From: an uncultured Eubacteriales bacterium
Lineage (GTDB): Bacteria > Bacillota > Clostridia > Oscillospirales > CAG-272
Length of the DNA stretch: 11,328 nucleotides
NCBI GenBank assembly: GCA_934446485.1
Contig: CAKSEM010000028.1
Span: 1-11,328 of the forward strand
Reading direction: 5' to 3'
Shown: positions 1 to 6,992 of the stretch, in pieces
Position numbering within the stretch: the stretch's first letter is position 1
Layout of the letters: every line of letters starts with the position of its first letter
Notes under the pieces: generated by a model
Told to the model about the DNA's origin: nothing
Seen by the model: the letters and a program-made list of their open reading frames with translations, nothing else
Database searches by the model: none
Translations under genes and position numbers: made by a program

Positions 1-681
1 AGGCTGAACTGCGGTGCAGGACGCACATGCGAGACGCCTCAGGATTTGAGATTGACCGAGATCATACAGAACACGGACCGCTCCACAGTACTGTTTGCCG
101 GACGAATTCCGGCGGGGATCGGACGTCTTGCGTCGGAGCGCCGCGTGCGTATGATCGACTACTATGAGGCGGAGGATTTCCAGATCAAGAACGCAGTACC
201 GACAGCTGAGGGGGCGATAGCGCTTGCCATCGACGAGATGAACATTACCCTTGCGGGAGCCGAAGCTGCAGTTGCCGGCTACGGACGCATCGGCCGGACG
301 CTTGCACAGCGTCTCGTTGCCCTCGGTGCACACGTCACCTGTGTCGCAAGAAGTCGGCGCGATCTTGCTTTCTCCGAATGTGACGGGTGCCGTGCACTTC
401 CGCTTTCCGACTTTACAGGGGCTTCGTCCGATTTTGATGTTATATTCAATACCGTTCCGCACATTATATTTGACGGCAATGTATTAAGCCGCCTGCGGCG
501 CGACACGCTCATAATCGATCTTGCATCAATGAGGGGCGGTGTCGATCTTGCCGAGGCAGAGCGGCTCGGGATAAGAGTTTTGAAGGCGCTGTCTCTTCCG
601 GGGCGTACAGCACCGGCAACGGCGGGACACATTATATACGATACCGTGCGGACAATAATGCGTGAGGAGGGGATACTGTGA
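1..681 (+). CDS. dpaA: Dipicolinate synthase subunit A (5' end cut by window)
   Basis: This is the dehydrogenase-like subunit of dipicolinate synthase (SpoVFA/DpaA), which with subunit B makes dipicolinic acid from a lysine-pathway intermediate in the mother cell for loading into the spore core. The reading frame is open from base 1 without a stop, so the gene starts upstream. About 226 codons are visible, against roughly 300 in Bacillus SpoVFA. A TTG at 46 could be mistaken for a start but has no good ribosome site and lies inside the domain. Visible family features are the stretch NAVPTAEGAIALAI, a Rossmann dinucleotide-binding motif GYGRIG encoded at 277-294, a second segment VIFNTVPH, then LIIDLASMRGG, and a C-terminal LPGRTAPATAG segment, all matching SpoVFA from memory. 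It overlaps dpaB by 4 nt, as expected for a two-subunit enzyme. Identity is nearly certain; only the N-terminus is missing. Confidence 0.95.
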   Translation, partial: RLNCGAGRTCETPQDLRLTEIIQNTDRSTVLFAGRIPAGIGRLASERRVRMIDYYEAEDFQIKNAVPTAEGAIALAIDEMNITLAGAEAAVAGYGRIGRTLAQRLVALGAHVTCVARSRRDLAFSECDGCRALPLSDFTGASSDFDVIFNTVPHIIFDGNVLSRLRRDTLIIDLASMRGGVDLAEAERLGIRVLKALSLPGRTAPATAGHIIYDTVRTIMREEGIL

Positions 682-1235
682 CCGGCTTTGCAGTCTGCGG
701 CTCATTTTGTACCCATGCACGCGCACTTTCTCTGATGAGAGCGCTTGCGAAGGATGGGGAGATACTTCCTATCCTGAGCGATACCGCGTATACCACAGAT
801 ACCAGGTTCGGTAAGGCTGACGAGTTTGTGCACACCGTGACCGAGATATGCGGCCGTGCGCCGATCCGCACGGTTGCGGAGGCGGAGCCGATCGGACCTC
901 TCGGGATGACCGATGTCATGCTGATAGCTCCGTGTACGGGGAATACGCTGGCAAAGCTTGCGCACGGGATCACGGATTCATCGGTCACTATGGCGGCAAA
1001 GTCGCATATGCGCACGTCGAAGCCGCTGGTTATCGCGCTTGCCACTAACGACGCCATGTCGTCAAACCTTGTGAATATCGGTACGCTCCTGAACCGCAAG
1101 GGGGTGTACTTTGTCCCTCTTGTACAGGATGATACGGTAATGAAGCCGCATTCACTTGTGTGTGATTTCAGCCTTGCGCGCGATGCGATTGCCGCCGCGC
1201 TTCAAGGAGAACAGCTTCGCCCGTTGTTCAGATGA
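678..1235 (+). CDS. dpaB: Dipicolinate synthase subunit B (flavoprotein family)
   Basis: This is the second subunit of dipicolinate synthase (SpoVFB/DpaB), a member of the FMN-dependent flavoprotein fold family (PF02441), acting with DpaA in the sporulating mother cell. The start is GTG at 678, inside the DpaA stop (GTGA overlap), with a strong ribosome site GAGGAGGGG at 664-672. The 185-residue length fits the family (about 200). Visible motifs are the N-terminal GFAVCGSFCTHA segment, NTDRFG-like TDTRFGKADEF at residues 41-50, EAEPIGP at 68-73, the flavin-fold signature APCTGNTLAKLAHGITDS at 84-101, and VPLVQDDTVMKPHS near the end. The gene ends 38 nt before the next promoter, with no obvious terminator between. 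Confidence is high because motif order matches Bacillus SpoVFB throughout. Confidence 0.95.
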   Translation: MTGFAVCGSFCTHARALSLMRALAKDGEILPILSDTAYTTDTRFGKADEFVHTVTEICGRAPIRTVAEAEPIGPLGMTDVMLIAPCTGNTLAKLAHGITDSSVTMAAKSHMRTSKPLVIALATNDAMSSNLVNIGTLLNRKGVYFVPLVQDDTVMKPHSLVCDFSLARDAIAAALQGEQLRPLFR

Positions 1236-1273
1236 TGTAAATACGAACTTTTCGCAAACTTAGGACATTTCGG

Positions 1274-1302
1274 TTGCCGAGCGGCACACTTTATGATATA
1301 AT
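1274..1302 (+). promoter_or_regulatory. Sigma-A-type promoter with extended -10, upstream of pepD
   Basis: A TTGCCG -35 box (1274-1279) is separated by exactly 17 bp from a perfect TATAAT -10 box (1297-1302). The -10 box is preceded by TGA, giving the extended form TGnTATAAT. It is the cleanest promoter in the window and sits just after dpaB, so pepD and perhaps the genes beyond it can be transcribed in vegetative cells independently of the sporulation genes. Transcription would begin at about 1308-1310. Confidence 0.75.
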
Positions 1303-1328
1303 ACTATGGAGTAGTATGTATAATGTTT

Positions 1329-1344
1329 CCGGCACCTCTGCCGG
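1329..1344 (+). other. Short perfect hairpin in pepD leader
   Basis: CCGGCA (1329-1334) and TGCCGG (1339-1344) form a perfect 6-bp stem with a 4-nt loop. It lies about 20 nt after the predicted transcription start and 20 nt before the preferred start codon at 1365. It has no U-run, so it is not a terminator. It could stabilise the 5' end of the transcript or modulate translation, but it may be chance in GC-rich DNA. Confidence 0.35.
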
Positions 1345-1364
1345 GTATGAAAGGCGTGACGAAA

Positions 1365-2792
1365 ATGTTCAGTGATGTAAGGCATGGAGATGTGTTCGGG
1401 TATTTCTCCGAGATATCTGCGATCCCGCGCCCGTCGGGTAAAGAAGAGAAAATCGCAGATTACCTTGTCAGGTTTGCAAATGAACGCGGGCTTGAGGTAT
1501 ACCGTGACAAGGCAAACAATGTGATCATACGAAAGCACGGTGCGGCAGATGCGCCGTCGGTCATGCTTCAAGGACACACCGATATGGTTTGTGAGGCGCT
1601 TCCGGGGATTGAGCACGATTTTCTTCGCGATCCGATAAAATTTGTAAGAAACGGAGATGTGCTCAGCGCGGACGGCACCACTCTCGGTGCTGATGACGGG
1701 GTATCCGGTGCCGTTATGCTGGCGATTCTCGATTCGGATACGCTGCGCCATCCCGACCTTGAGTGCCTGTTTACGTCAGGCGAAGAGGTAGGTATGATCG
1801 GCATGAATGCGCTCGATATGGGGTGTATTCGTTCACGCAGAATGATAAATATAGACTCGAGCGGTGAGGGTGTCGCAACGGTTGCTTGTGCAGGCGGAGT
1901 GCGCAGCGATTTCAGCTTTACGACATCAGCTGAGCCGACTCGCGGGACGGAGAGGGCATATGACCTCGTTATATCCGGGCTTTACGGCGGCCACTCAGGG
2001 GAGGACATCGCACTCGGAAGGACGAATGCGATAGTTGCTTGCACGGGTATTCTCCGTGCTGTTGCCGAGAAGGCAGAGCTGCGGATCGTCTCCGTGCGCG
2101 GCGGTGACAAGGATAACGCGATCCCGCGCGACTGCACCGCACGCTTTATCGTCTCCGATGAACTGCCGCAGGATGCATTTGACAGTGCCGTAGGGCTCAT
2201 CCGTCATGCGCTCATTAAGGATGATGCGAATTTTGATGCAGCGCTGATTGAAGCGGAGCTTCCGAAGACGGCGGCGTCGGTGGATGATACGCGCCGTATA
2301 CTTGATTTTTTGGTGCAGATTCCGTCCGGACCGCTTGCAATGTCGCCGGATGTTCCGGGTATGGTGGAGACATCGGAAAACCTTGCTGTTATCAGATGGG
2401 GTGACGGACACGCGTCCGTGACGGTCTCCTCACGCTCGTCTGTAGAGGAGGCGCTCGACGCTGTGCTTTCACGGCTTACGTCACTGGCACGTCTTGCGGG
2501 CTGCAAAGTGAACCACCGCGACCGCTATCCAGGATGGGACTTTGATCCGTCGTCTCAGGTACTGGAGGTGTATAAGTCTGCTTACACAGACCTGTTCGGC
2601 AAAGTGCCCGAGGCAATCGGGATACATGCGGGGCTTGAGTGCGGACTTGTCAAATCGGTGATACCGGACATGGATGTCATATCGATCGGACCGGAGATCA
2701 CAGATCTGCATTCTCCGTCGGAGCGCCTGTCTGTACAGTCGCTCGACCGACTTTACGATATAGTCACGGCGATGCTTGAACGCCTTGCGTAA
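1365..2792 (+). CDS. pepD: PepD-type aminoacyl-histidine dipeptidase (M20 family)
   Basis: This is a cytosolic zinc dipeptidase of the PepD branch of M20, which splits dipeptides such as beta-Ala-His and Xaa-His. I prefer ATG 1365 (476 residues, close to the ~485 of E. coli PepD): it gives the usual short lead into VFGYFSEISAIPRPSG and leaves a normal leader after the promoter at 1274-1302. In-frame ATGs at 1347 and 1323 are possible; the one at 1323 would leave a leader of only about 14 nt. Expected metal and catalytic residues are visible (numbered from 1365): H71-x-D73 in GHTDMV, the bridging Asp in GADDG (D110), the Glu pair E140/E141 in TSGEEVG, D163 in MINIDSSGEG, and a late His in TDLHSPSER. 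The lid/dimerisation domain lies between, with a GGHSGEDI segment. All active-site residues appear present. Confidence 0.93.
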   Translation: MFSDVRHGDVFGYFSEISAIPRPSGKEEKIADYLVRFANERGLEVYRDKANNVIIRKHGAADAPSVMLQGHTDMVCEALPGIEHDFLRDPIKFVRNGDVLSADGTTLGADDGVSGAVMLAILDSDTLRHPDLECLFTSGEEVGMIGMNALDMGCIRSRRMINIDSSGEGVATVACAGGVRSDFSFTTSAEPTRGTERAYDLVISGLYGGHSGEDIALGRTNAIVACTGILRAVAEKAELRIVSVRGGDKDNAIPRDCTARFIVSDELPQDAFDSAVGLIRHALIKDDANFDAALIEAELPKTAASVDDTRRILDFLVQIPSGPLAMSPDVPGMVETSENLAVIRWGDGHASVTVSSRSSVEEALDAVLSRLTSLARLAGCKVNHRDRYPGWDFDPSSQVLEVYKSAYTDLFGKVPEAIGIHAGLECGLVKSVIPDMDVISIGPEITDLHSPSERLSVQSLDRLYDIVTAMLERLA

Positions 2793-2813
2793 AATTTCGC
2801 AGTGCCGTAGTAT
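2785..2813 (+). promoter_or_regulatory. Weak candidate promoter for ACT/PFL pair
   Basis: TTGCGT (2785-2790) and TAGTAT (2808-2813) are spaced by 17 bp and would form a weak sigma-A promoter overlapping the end of pepD. An octamer ATTTCGCA occurs twice at 18-bp spacing (2794-2801 and 2812-2819) across this site and could be an operator. The match is poor (3 of 6 and 4 of 6), and the ACT gene may simply be co-transcribed with pepD. Confidence 0.25.
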
Positions 2814-2855
2814 TTCGCAAAAAGCAACATGAGTTAAAAGGGAAGGAAGTAAAAA

Positions 2856-3125
2856 ATGAAAGCAGTAGTATCGGTAATAGGACATGACACCGTCGGAATA
2901 CTTGCCAAGGTGAGCACGGAGTGTGCCGCTCAGGGAGCAAATATACTCGATGTATCGCAGTCCGTTATGCAGGATATGTTCACTATGATAATGCTTATAG
3001 ATATAGGCGAGCTTTCATCGGATTTCCAAGTACTGTCCGAATCGCTCGAGGCACTCGGAAATGAAATTGGAATGAAGATACACGTTATGCACGAAGACAT
3101 ATTCAACTCGATGCATAGGATCTGA
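2856..3125 (+). CDS. ACT domain-containing protein (UPF0237 family)
   Basis: This 89-residue protein is a single ACT domain of the UPF0237 type, a small regulatory fold that binds amino acids or other small ligands, usually as a dimer. The N-terminal VVSVIGHDTVGILAKVS strand-turn-helix with the ligand-binding glycine turn, followed by the beta strand around ANILDVSQSVMQDMF, is the family pattern. The start is unambiguous: GGAAGGAAG lies 6 to 14 nt upstream of the ATG. It precedes the PFL-family gene by 39 nt, an arrangement conserved across many Firmicutes, so the two proteins probably act together, with the ACT domain as a possible ligand sensor. The exact ligand and role are not known to me. 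Confidence 0.93.
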   Translation: MKAVVSVIGHDTVGILAKVSTECAAQGANILDVSQSVMQDMFTMIMLIDIGELSSDFQVLSESLEALGNEIGMKIHVMHEDIFNSMHRI

Positions 3126-3164
3126 TGATAAAATACAGCTGAGGAAGGGCACAGCAGCACAATT

Positions 3165-4523
3165 ATGATCAATACAACTGATATAATGGAAACGATCAAT
3201 ATGATCGATAACGAGAATCTTGATATCCGCACGATCACCATGGGGATATCGCTTCTCGATTGCGCCGACGCGGATATAGATCGCGCGTGTGAGAAAATAT
3301 ACGATAAGATCACGAGATGCGCCGCACGTCTGGTGCCTGTCGGAGAGGCGATCGAGCGTACATACGGAATACCTATCATAAACAAACGCATATCCGTGAC
3401 GCCGATCGCAATGCTTGCCGCAGTGTCGGGAGGAGACCCCGTGAAGTATGCCCGTGCGCTTGAGCGGGCTGCCTGCGCCCTGGGAATAAATTTCATCGGA
3501 GGGTATACGGCACTTGTGCAAAAGGGCTTTGCTGCGGGTGACCGCGAGCTCATAGCGTCGATTCCCGAGGCGCTTGCAGAAACTGAGCGGGTTTGCTCTT
3601 CGGTCAATGTCGGCTCCACAAAGGCGGGCATCAACATGGATGCAGTTGCGCTCATGGGGCAAACGGTAAAGCGTTCTGCGGAACTGACGTCGGACGGCAA
3701 CTGCATGGGTGCCGCGAAGATAGTGGTGTTCTGCAATGCGCCCGAGGACAATCCCTTTATGGCGGGAGCATTTCACGGCGTTGGCGAAGCTGATACGGTT
3801 ATAAATGTCGGTGTCTCTGGTCCCGGTGTCGTACGTTCTGCTGTGGCTAAGTGCCCGGGGGCGGATCTCTCCGAAATTGCCGACGTAATTAAGCGAACGG
3901 CGTTTAAGATAACGCGGATGGGGCAGCTTGTCGGATCGGTAGCATCGCGCGAGCTCGGTGTACCGTTCGGTATAGTCGATCTGTCGCTGGCACCGACTCC
4001 TGCAGTCGGAGATTCGGTTGCCCATATCCTTGAAGAAATGGGGCTGGATACGTGCGGTACGCACGGCACGACGGCAGCGCTTGCCCTCCTTAACGATGCG
4101 GTCAAAAAGGGAGGAGTCATGGCTTCTTCCCACGTCGGCGGACTGTCGGGGGCATTTATACCCGTGTCGGAGGATGCGGGCATGATAGATGCTGCACGCT
4201 GTGGTGAGCTGACGCTCGAAAAGCTCGAAGCGATGACAGCAGTATGCTCCGTCGGACTTGATATGATAATCATTCCCGGCGACACGTCACCCGAGACGAT
4301 TTCGGCGATCATAGCCGATGAGGCTGCGATAGGTATGGTGAATTCAAAGACTACGGCTGTAAGAGTCATTCCGGCTATCGGCAGAAGTGCCGGAGAAGAG
4401 CTTGAGTTCGGAGGACTGTTCGGTACAGGTCCGATTATGAAGGTGCACGGAAACTGCAGTTCTGAGAGGTTTATCCGCCGCGGCGGAAGAATTCCCGCAC
4501 CGCTGCAGAGCCTGAAAAATTGA
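3165..4523 (+). CDS. PFL family protein (UPF0210/DUF711)
   Basis: This is a 452-residue member of the UPF0210 family, called 'PFL family' because its fold resembles pyruvate formate-lyase and anaerobic ribonucleotide reductase barrels. The biochemical reaction is not established. The first residues (ETINMIDNENLDIRTITMG, then GISLLDC and INKRISVTPIA) match the family start, so the ATG at 3165 is right, although the GAGGAAGG ribosome site (3141-3148) is 16 nt away, longer than usual. Other family stretches are NVGSTKAGINMDAVALMG, GVGEADTVINVGVSGPG, VDLSLAPTPAVGDSVAHILE, GTHGTTAALALLNDAVKKGG and the C-terminal VHGNCSSERFIRRGGRIPAP. No glycyl-radical loop is seen, so a radical mechanism like true PFL should not be assumed. 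It is the last gene of the plus-strand block. Confidence 0.95.
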   Translation: MINTTDIMETINMIDNENLDIRTITMGISLLDCADADIDRACEKIYDKITRCAARLVPVGEAIERTYGIPIINKRISVTPIAMLAAVSGGDPVKYARALERAACALGINFIGGYTALVQKGFAAGDRELIASIPEALAETERVCSSVNVGSTKAGINMDAVALMGQTVKRSAELTSDGNCMGAAKIVVFCNAPEDNPFMAGAFHGVGEADTVINVGVSGPGVVRSAVAKCPGADLSEIADVIKRTAFKITRMGQLVGSVASRELGVPFGIVDLSLAPTPAVGDSVAHILEEMGLDTCGTHGTTAALALLNDAVKKGGVMASSHVGGLSGAFIPVSEDAGMIDAARCGELTLEKLEAMTAVCSVGLDMIIIPGDTSPETISAIIADEAAIGMVNSKTTAVRVIPAIGRSAGEELEFGGLFGTGPIMKVHGNCSSERFIRRGGRIPAPLQSLKN

Positions 4524-4756
4524 ATTATGCCCCGGAGTATTTGTTCTGTTACTTTGAAAGATTATACTTTCGTAATTCACATTACAACTGCCCAGGGGCA
4601 AATTATTCGCAATACTATTTTGACCCCCGCATATGCGTTTGCTGCGGGGGTCAAAATTTGCGTGCCTCCTCGGCACCGAGTCGGATCTTACGTGCTCCGA
4701 CACATATAAGGCGGTGCGCACCGACGTTTGCCGATGCAAGTCCGGATCCGAATATG
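4524..4756. other. Convergent intergenic region dense in inverted repeats
   Basis: No credible coding sequence lies between the PFL gene and the holin gene; short open frames here have no ribosome site and no family features. Several inverted repeats are visible: TGCCCC (4528-4533) with GGGGCA (4595-4600); GAAAG/CTTTC (4556-4560, 4567-4571); a 15-bp perfect stem (4617-4657, listed separately); GTGCC/GGCAC (4662-4666, 4672-4676); GTCGGA/TCCGAC (4680-4685, 4696-4701); and the palindromes CGGTGCGCACCG (4712-4723) and CGGATCCG (4743-4750). A T6 run at 4761-4766 follows on the plus strand, though it falls within the holin gene's last codons. The left part is visibly AT-richer than the genes around it. 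This density of structure fits a structured RNA, a dispersed intergenic repeat, or simply terminators for both operons. I cannot match it to a named RNA family. Confidence 0.4.
4617..4657. terminator. Perfect 15-bp hairpin, possible bidirectional terminator
   Basis: ATTTTGACCCCCGCA (4617-4631) is exactly complementary to TGCGGGGGTCAAAAT (4643-4657), with an 11-nt loop. It sits between two converging gene blocks, where a bidirectional terminator is expected. The flanking polarity is unusual: the upstream arm carries the T-run and the downstream arm carries the A-run, so neither strand gives the GC stem directly followed by a U-tract that intrinsic terminators need. It may be a non-canonical terminator, an mRNA 3'-end stabiliser, or the core of a repeat element. 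Confidence 0.45.
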
Positions 4757-5044
4757 TCACTTTTTTCGTGAAGTCTGTTTGAAAAGTTGATTCGCATACA
4801 CGCTTGCCCCTGCGATCAGTATGCCCTGAAAGATACCCTCGACGATGTCACGTATAAGATCTTCCGCTCCTGACGGCTCGTCGGACATAAGCATTCTGCT
4901 GACCGATGCGACTATCGATATCATCCCCAGTATCATCGGAATATATCGGTTTTTTATTTTGCTGCGCCTCAGCGCACTGCCGATAAAATTCATAACGGGT
5001 ACAAGAAAGAGTAGCTCTGTTCGAATGTAGATCTGTCTTTCCAT
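4757..5044 (-). CDS. Small holin-like membrane protein (phage holin family)
   Basis: This 95-residue protein looks like the small clostridial holins (Phage_holin_5_2-like, PF16079 from memory). Three hydrophobic stretches are visible: about residues 11-25 (LLFLVPVMNFIGSAL), 35-53 (IPMILGMISIVASVSRMLM) and 67-87 (IVEGIFQGILIAGASVYANQL). A basic loop (RRSKIKNR) follows the first, and a lysine-rich tail (KQTSRKK) ends the protein. Phage holins form membrane lesions that release an endolysin, but no lysin, tail or other phage gene is near, so this is an orphan or domesticated copy. The start has AAAGGA 7-8 nt upstream. It is the last gene of the minus-strand block, 18 nt after the CYTH gene, so probably in the same transcript. 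The family call is moderately firm; the function in this cell is unknown. Confidence 0.75.
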   Translation of the reverse strand: MERQIYIRTELLFLVPVMNFIGSALRRSKIKNRYIPMILGMISIVASVSRMLMSDEPSGAEDLIRDIVEGIFQGILIAGASVYANQLFKQTSRKK

Positions 5045-5062
5045 AAATGTTTCCTTTCAGTG

Positions 5063-5620
5063 TTATGAGAGCGTGTCGTTCGTATTGCGGTTGCTCTCAA
5101 GAAGTTTTCGGAAAAAGCGTTCCGATTTGCTGAGTCTAGACGGCCGCAGCTCAAATCCGGCCTCGCTTGCCAGCTGTCTTGCGACAGCTTCGGCTTCACT
5201 GCGTTTTTCCTTGGCGTGTTCAATTTCGATTTCGAAATCCACAGTACCAAGATATGTGTTTCTGTCGAGCATTATAACGATACCGCCGGTAGGACACTTT
5301 GCGGTTCGGTCTGTCATAAGACTTCCGCAGTAGCTTACTCCGAATGGAGTAAACAGCGATGTGTCCCATGCGTCTCGTACGGCTTTGCTATGCTCCGTGC
5401 TTTCGCCGGAATGCTGCTCGGAGTGTACCTTTACGGTGGCGGTGTAGTGACCGTGCCGCTCACGGATCCGGCAGGTTATTCCCGCCCCGTTCATGTCAAG
5501 AGACGGAGTGTCGTAGTAATAATTCACCTGAGGCACCGTTACGGCACCCGACATATATCCGTGAAGGAGAGACAGGTATTCTTCGTGGGATATCATATAT
5601 TTAAGCTCACACTCAGTCAT
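5063..5620 (-). CDS. CYTH domain protein (triphosphate tunnel metalloenzyme)
   Basis: This 185-residue protein is a CYTH/TTM-fold enzyme. The family includes inorganic triphosphatases, thiamine triphosphatase and class IV adenylate cyclases, which bind a triphosphate inside a beta barrel with metal ions. The defining N-terminal ExExK motif is present as E3-C-E5-L-K7. Other barrel residues are visible: NYYYDTP at 33-39, the arginine-rich strand CRIRER at 50-55, TVKVHS at 62-67, R105, LDRNTYLG at 118-125 and the acidic strand FEIEIE at 129-134, with SKSERFF near the C-terminus. The fold therefore looks complete and active. Its start overlaps the ligase gene by 8 nt, with AAGGGGG as ribosome site, so it is translated with the biosynthetic genes. 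The substrate cannot be told from sequence; a triphosphatase is the commonest bacterial activity. Confidence 0.88.
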   Translation of the reverse strand: MTECELKYMISHEEYLSLLHGYMSGAVTVPQVNYYYDTPSLDMNGAGITCRIRERHGHYTATVKVHSEQHSGESTEHSKAVRDAWDTSLFTPFGVSYCGSLMTDRTAKCPTGGIVIMLDRNTYLGTVDFEIEIEHAKEKRSEAEAVARQLASEAGFELRPSRLSKSERFFRKLLESNRNTNDTLS

Positions 5621-6992
5621 TCCGTCGCCCCCTTATTACTTTACCCGAGCCCGAAAGCTCAATGTGATCGGTAAGCTCTATCCGTGACGGCACAGCGAAT
5701 TTCGGCAGCACGCCGATGCACAGTGTGCGTACCTCGGATTCGTCATTGAAGTTACCGCATATCCGGAGTCCGATCTCCTCGGTTCCACAGGCACCTTCAA
5801 ATCCAAACGCCAATACCTCGTTCACCCTTGGGTCGCTTTTCAGCGTGTCTTCGATTTCCTGAGGGTAGATATTCACGCCTGCGCGAATTATCATATCGTC
5901 GCATCTGCCGAGTATACGGATCAATCCGTCGCCGTTCATCAGTGCTCGATCGCCGGTGCGCAGCCATCCGTCGGAGATTGCTTTCGATGTCATCACGGGC
6001 TCATTATAGTATCCCATCATGACGTTTCCGCCGCGGACGACGAGCTCACCATCTTCGCCCGGTGCCGCATCTCTGCCGTCGGCGTCGAGTATGCGCACTT
6101 CGACGGAATCGAGCGGCACACCGACATATTCCGGATGGGTGTCGAACAGTGCGGGAGGAAGATGCGCAACGCGCGGAGATGCCTCGGTCAAGCCGTAAAC
6201 ATGGTAGATCGATGCATCCGGGAAGGCACGCCTGATCTCCGATGCAACTCCGCTTCGGAGACATTCACCGCTGATGATTATCCTTCTCAGAGATTTTACA
6301 TCTCTCGCTGATGCAAACCTTGCAATCATTCTTAATGTGGTAGGTGTCCCTCCGAGCACTGTCACGAGCCGCTCGCGAACCGTTTTCAGTATCACCGGCG
6401 GTGTGAACGAGTTTGAATGGAATATGACCCCGGAGCCGGCTGCGAGTGCGGTGAGAAACTCACCGGTCAGCACACCGCTATGGTACAGCGGACGGGAAAT
6501 GAGTATTCTGTCCGATGGATCGAGAGGAAGGTACTTGGCGATATCCGTGAGATTGGTTATTATGTTCTCATCGCTCAGCATAGCTCCCTTGGGGTGACCT
6601 GTCGTACCGGAAGTGCACATGATCAGTGCCGGGCTGGTATCGGGCGGCGTATAGCTGCTGTCGGTGATATGCATGACCCCGATCTCGCCGTCGCAGTCGG
6701 TTATGATTGCGGTCGGGCTTACACGGTGCAATATATGCGACACGTGAGATGTTCCGTACTTAGGCGAGAGCGGGAGAGCGGTGACCCCGGCGGCCATGCA
6801 CCCGAGAACAGCTATTCCGCACAGCAACTCGGAGCGGCAGCAAACTGCACAGCAGTTCTCGCCGCTCAACTCTGCAGCAACGGAGCGTGCAAATCTGAGC
6901 AAGTCGCGAAAAGTGTACATTGACGCCCCGTCGGAGACGGTCTGTTCAGGATGTCTTTCCATCCTATCGCTTATAAATTTCCACAGTTTCAT
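5613..6992 (-). CDS. AMP-forming acyl/aryl ligase (ANL family), likely loads the carrier protein
   Basis: This 459-residue protein is an adenylate-forming ligase that activates a carboxylic acid with ATP and passes it to a thiol. Core motifs are in order: A3 P-loop TSGTTGHPKG at 127-136, PLYHSG at 168-173, A5 YGLTEASP at 266-273, A7 TGD at 346-348, A8 hinge GRCDDMIIRAGVNIYPQEIE at 362-381, and the catalytic A10 lysine K451 in SGSGKVIRG. The PLYH-type A4 region, rather than the FDxS of amino-acid-activating NRPS domains, suggests a fatty or aryl acid substrate. No carrier or condensation domain is fused, but a free carrier protein is encoded two genes upstream, which is the probable acceptor. 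The start follows AAAGGAG by 8 nt and overlaps the preceding stop as ATGA. Coenzyme A as acceptor remains an alternative. Confidence 0.88.
   Translation of the reverse strand: MKLWKFISDRMERHPEQTVSDGASMYTFRDLLRFARSVAAELSGENCCAVCCRSELLCGIAVLGCMAAGVTALPLSPKYGTSHVSHILHRVSPTAIITDCDGEIGVMHITDSSYTPPDTSPALIMCTSGTTGHPKGAMLSDENIITNLTDIAKYLPLDPSDRILISRPLYHSGVLTGEFLTALAAGSGVIFHSNSFTPPVILKTVRERLVTVLGGTPTTLRMIARFASARDVKSLRRIIISGECLRSGVASEIRRAFPDASIYHVYGLTEASPRVAHLPPALFDTHPEYVGVPLDSVEVRILDADGRDAAPGEDGELVVRGGNVMMGYYNEPVMTSKAISDGWLRTGDRALMNGDGLIRILGRCDDMIIRAGVNIYPQEIEDTLKSDPRVNEVLAFGFEGACGTEEIGLRICGNFNDESEVRTLCIGVLPKFAVPSRIELTDHIELSGSGKVIRGRRND

Noticed and set aside
2930..3751. A 273-codon antisense frame across the ACT and PFL genes
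   Set aside because: Low-complexity Ser/Ile/Ala-rich translation overlapping two well-supported genes; no domain or start signal.
3015..4133. A 372-codon open frame antisense to the PFL-family gene
   Set aside because: It lies wholly opposite a conserved gene, is rich in Arg/His/Cys/Tyr with no recognisable domain, and has no ribosome site; it is a by-product of the sense gene's codon usage.
4344..4760. A 138-codon minus-strand frame spanning the intergenic region and PFL gene end
   Set aside because: It starts within the holin stop region, reads through the perfect hairpin and into antisense of the PFL gene; no domain seen.
4520..4771. An 83-codon frame in the convergent intergenic region
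   Set aside because: It begins at the last codons of the PFL gene, has no ribosome site, and covers the hairpin-rich DNA; the composition is not protein-like.
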